From positions 157-7,900 of the forward strand of contig PMBX01000211.1 in assembly GCA_003153915.1 (NCBI GenBank): a stretch of 7,744 nucleotides of DNA. Reading direction: 5' to 3'. Under the pieces are notes generated by a model. The model searched no databases and was not told where the DNA came from. It saw nothing but the letters and a program-made list of their open reading frames with translations. Below are positions 6,507 through 7,744 of the stretch, in pieces (position 1 is the stretch's first letter; each line of letters begins with the position of its first letter). The DNA is from Phycisphaerales bacterium. Lineage in GTDB: Bacteria; Planctomycetota; Phycisphaerae; SM23-33. Position numbers and translations under genes: made by a program.

Positions 6507-6557
6507 ATCAGACTTGCCGGACAGTACACCGCTCCGGACGTTGTGTGCGGGTCTGAT
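6507..6557 (+). terminator. Stem-loop at the 3' end of the protease operon
   Basis: ATCAGACTTGC (6507-6517) pairs with GCGGGTCTGAT (6547-6557) over 11 bp in plus-strand RNA, two of them U-G pairs that would be mismatches on the other strand. An inner ACAC/GTGT stem is possible. It begins 7 nt after the last stop codon. No U-tract follows, so it may be an RNA-stabilising 3' structure or a non-canonical terminator and not a classical intrinsic one. Confidence 0.4.
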
Positions 6558-6573
6558 ACTCTGCAAGAAAAGC

Positions 6574-6819
6574 TCACTGGGGAAATCGGATTCCGTGGGC
6601 GCGCGGGGGGTGATCGGCGTGGCTGGGGGCTTTACAGGCCCCACGCGCCGGACCCCGAGCGACGGACGCCGCCACCGCCCAGTTCTGGGCGCTGTTCTCC
6701 ATCCAGTTGCCCACGTTCGAGAGAAACGCCCCCGCCCAAATGATGGCATAAAGCCGGTGCCGAAAAACGGTTCCCTTGCGTGCCCTCTCCCCCGGCAATT
6801 CACCCGTCTGTTCGGCCAT
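6574..6819 (-). pseudogene. Truncated major facilitator superfamily (MFS) transporter, N-terminal remnant
   Basis: The frame encodes 81 residues from ATG 6819. Residues about 18-50 look like the start of an MFS exporter: VFRHRLYAIIWAGAFLSNVGNWMENSA resembles the first membrane helix and the following motif of MFS proteins of the type that reads LWAGAFVSNVGTWMQ. After about residue 50 (near position 6669) the membrane-protein character ends, and a Pro/Arg/Ala-rich tail unlike any transporter runs to a stop at 6574. A full transporter has about 400 residues and twelve helices, and no continuation is seen in the other minus-strand frames. The break therefore looks like a deletion or insertion junction. 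A short hairpin GGGGC-TTTACAG-GCCCC (6626-6642) lies close to it. The ATG is 21 nt after the stop of the upstream gene. The fragment is unlikely to be functional. Confidence 0.6.
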
Positions 6820-6840
6820 GAAGTCTTCCCTTGCTGGCTC

Positions 6841-7701
6841 TCATCTTAATGTGCCGGCCTGACGCCCTCCACCGAAAACCCGCGTGCCCCGCCCTTGCCA
6901 CGTGGTCCCCAGCAGTCGCTGCCAGATGGCCAGGCGGCGTTCCGCCACTTCCAGCCGCCGCCGGGCCGACCGGCATCGTTTCTGCAGACGCCGTGATTCC
7001 GGCTCGGCTTCCAAACGCTTCTGGGCGAGCTGGTGATAAAGCCAAGCAGCGATGCGGTATTCCGCCAACGACCTTTCAAGGGGGGTGACGCCGACGACGG
7101 TTTGCCGCATTCCCTCCAATTGCTCCTTCAGGGCTGCCGTGTCAAACGCGACGCGCTCCGTGATCTCCTCGATGAACTGGCCCTCGAACGCCTCTATAAG
7201 AGCCACGACTTGGGTCCAGATGTCAGGGCGGCTTTCCAGCGCGAGGCGCAGGGCAGGCACACAGGTCACATCTTCCCGCCGCGCCCGCTCCAGCAAGCCG
7301 CGGATGGGCAACAGCGGGTCCACAGGACCCCTGGCCGCCGGCGGCACCGTCGGCGGCGTGGCCGCAAGCGTGCTCGCGGCGGGTGTCGAGGTTGAAGCCT
7401 GCCGTGGTGTCCTTCGCCTCCGCCAGGTTCCAGCATGTTGGTGAAAACCCGCCGCCAGCAGTTCGACGGCCATCAGGTCCCGCACCAGCCGGTCCAATTC
7501 AAGCAGAGATGCCTCACGTTGCCGTTCCAAAGCATCCTGCGCCCGGCGGGAGGCTCTCCCCTCTCGCCGCTCCTTGAGACGCGTCGCCAACATCACCGCC
7601 GCATAGCCTCGGCCCAGATACCGGCGCCGCACTTTCCCCGTCGTCCGGTCCCGATAGCTCTGATACAGATACTGTCGCCCGTCTCGAATCTCCCACGCCA
7701 T
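6841..7701 (-). CDS. Planctomycete-type helical, Arg-rich protein of unknown function
   Basis: This is a complete 286-residue protein. AGGAGG (7708-7713) is 6 nt from ATG 7701. The N-terminus is a short beta-hairpin motif (MAWEIRDGRQYLYQSYRDR to RRRYLG), followed by a charged helix (about 40-80) and a conserved-looking segment LLAAGFHQHAGTWRRRR (81-97). A Thr/Ala/Pro linker (about 100-125) leads to a second all-helical half containing PALRLALESRPDIW, TPLERSLAEYRIAAWL and a basic coiled coil to about residue 264. I recall this architecture in many uncharacterised proteins of Gemmata-like planctomycetes that begin MxWExRxGRxYYY and carry LLAAGYHxHRxxWRRRR. They often occur in several copies and near mobile or accessory genes. 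No enzymatic motif is visible; nucleic-acid binding is a guess from the basic helices. The 43 nt upstream include a TAA at 7717-7719 that could end a preceding gene outside the window. Confidence 0.85.
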   Translation of the reverse strand: MAWEIRDGRQYLYQSYRDRTTGKVRRRYLGRGYAAVMLATRLKERREGRASRRAQDALERQREASLLELDRLVRDLMAVELLAAGFHQHAGTWRRRRTPRQASTSTPAASTLAATPPTVPPAARGPVDPLLPIRGLLERARREDVTCVPALRLALESRPDIWTQVVALIEAFEGQFIEEITERVAFDTAALKEQLEGMRQTVVGVTPLERSLAEYRIAAWLYHQLAQKRLEAEPESRRLQKRCRSARRRLEVAERRLAIWQRLLGTTWQGRGTRVFGGGRQAGTLR

Positions 7702-7744
7702 AGTCCACCTCCTGTGTTACGGCTGCTTTGCATCTCCTGCTTTT

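Noticed and set aside
6465..6803. Minus-strand frame of 112 codons overlapping the MFS remnant and the small lipoprotein gene
   Set aside because: It has no recognisable content and covers the end of a better supported plus-strand gene; the transporter-like sequence is in the neighbouring frame.
1..7744. CRISPR array, tRNA, rRNA or insertion sequence
   Set aside because: No regularly spaced repeats, no tRNA T-loop with acceptor stem, no rRNA-like sequence and no transposase or terminal inverted repeats were seen on either strand.
7717..7744. C-terminal end of a further minus-strand gene
   Set aside because: Only nine codons ending in TAA at 7717 are visible before the right edge, which is too little to call a gene.

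Overview
The window looks like a chromosomal segment of a GC-rich member of the Planctomycetota. Two features point there. The first is an N-terminal LEPR-XLL-type motif (here LESRILLS) on a very long surface protein; this motif marks many planctomycete exported proteins. The second is a 286-residue protein of a helical, arginine-rich family that I remember mainly from Gemmata-like planctomycetes. The assignment rests on recall, not on a search.

Layout. Positions 1-3305 (minus strand) are one uninterrupted reading frame of at least 1,101 codons, with its start at 3305 and its end beyond the left edge. It encodes a modular extracellular protein: LEPR-XLL motif, CARDB-like domain, long glycine-rich beta-helix-like repeat region, and a Calx-beta-like domain. 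Long antisense frames lie over it, but the minus frame alone gives recognisable domains. Positions 3306-3934 are mostly non-coding. They hold a candidate promoter for the giant gene, an 11-bp perfect inverted repeat, and a good intrinsic terminator that closes the next gene. Positions 3935-4207 (minus) encode a small XRE-family helix-turn-helix regulator.

Positions 4208-6500 form a divergent plus-strand unit. It has a sigma70-like promoter whose -35 box and spacer overlap a perfect 6-3-6 palindrome, then a structured leader of about 155 nt. Three closely spaced genes follow: a secreted protein with TPR-like helices and a C-terminal membrane segment, a lipoprotein serine protease with a complete His-Asp-Ser triad, and a small lipoprotein. 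A large stem-loop starts 7 nt after the last stop.

Positions 6574-6819 (minus) are the leftover N-terminus of a major facilitator transporter, cut off after about 50 recognisable residues. Upstream of it on the same strand, at 6841-7701, is the planctomycete-type 286-residue protein.

How the genes may work together. All three genes of the 4425-6500 unit carry export signals, two of them lipoboxes, and the unit sits head-to-head with a DNA-binding regulator and an operator-like palindrome. The simplest reading is a regulated cell-envelope proteolysis module: an anchored scaffold, a protease and an accessory lipoprotein. I do not recognise it as a described system. A functional link to the neighbouring giant surface protein is possible but is only inference.
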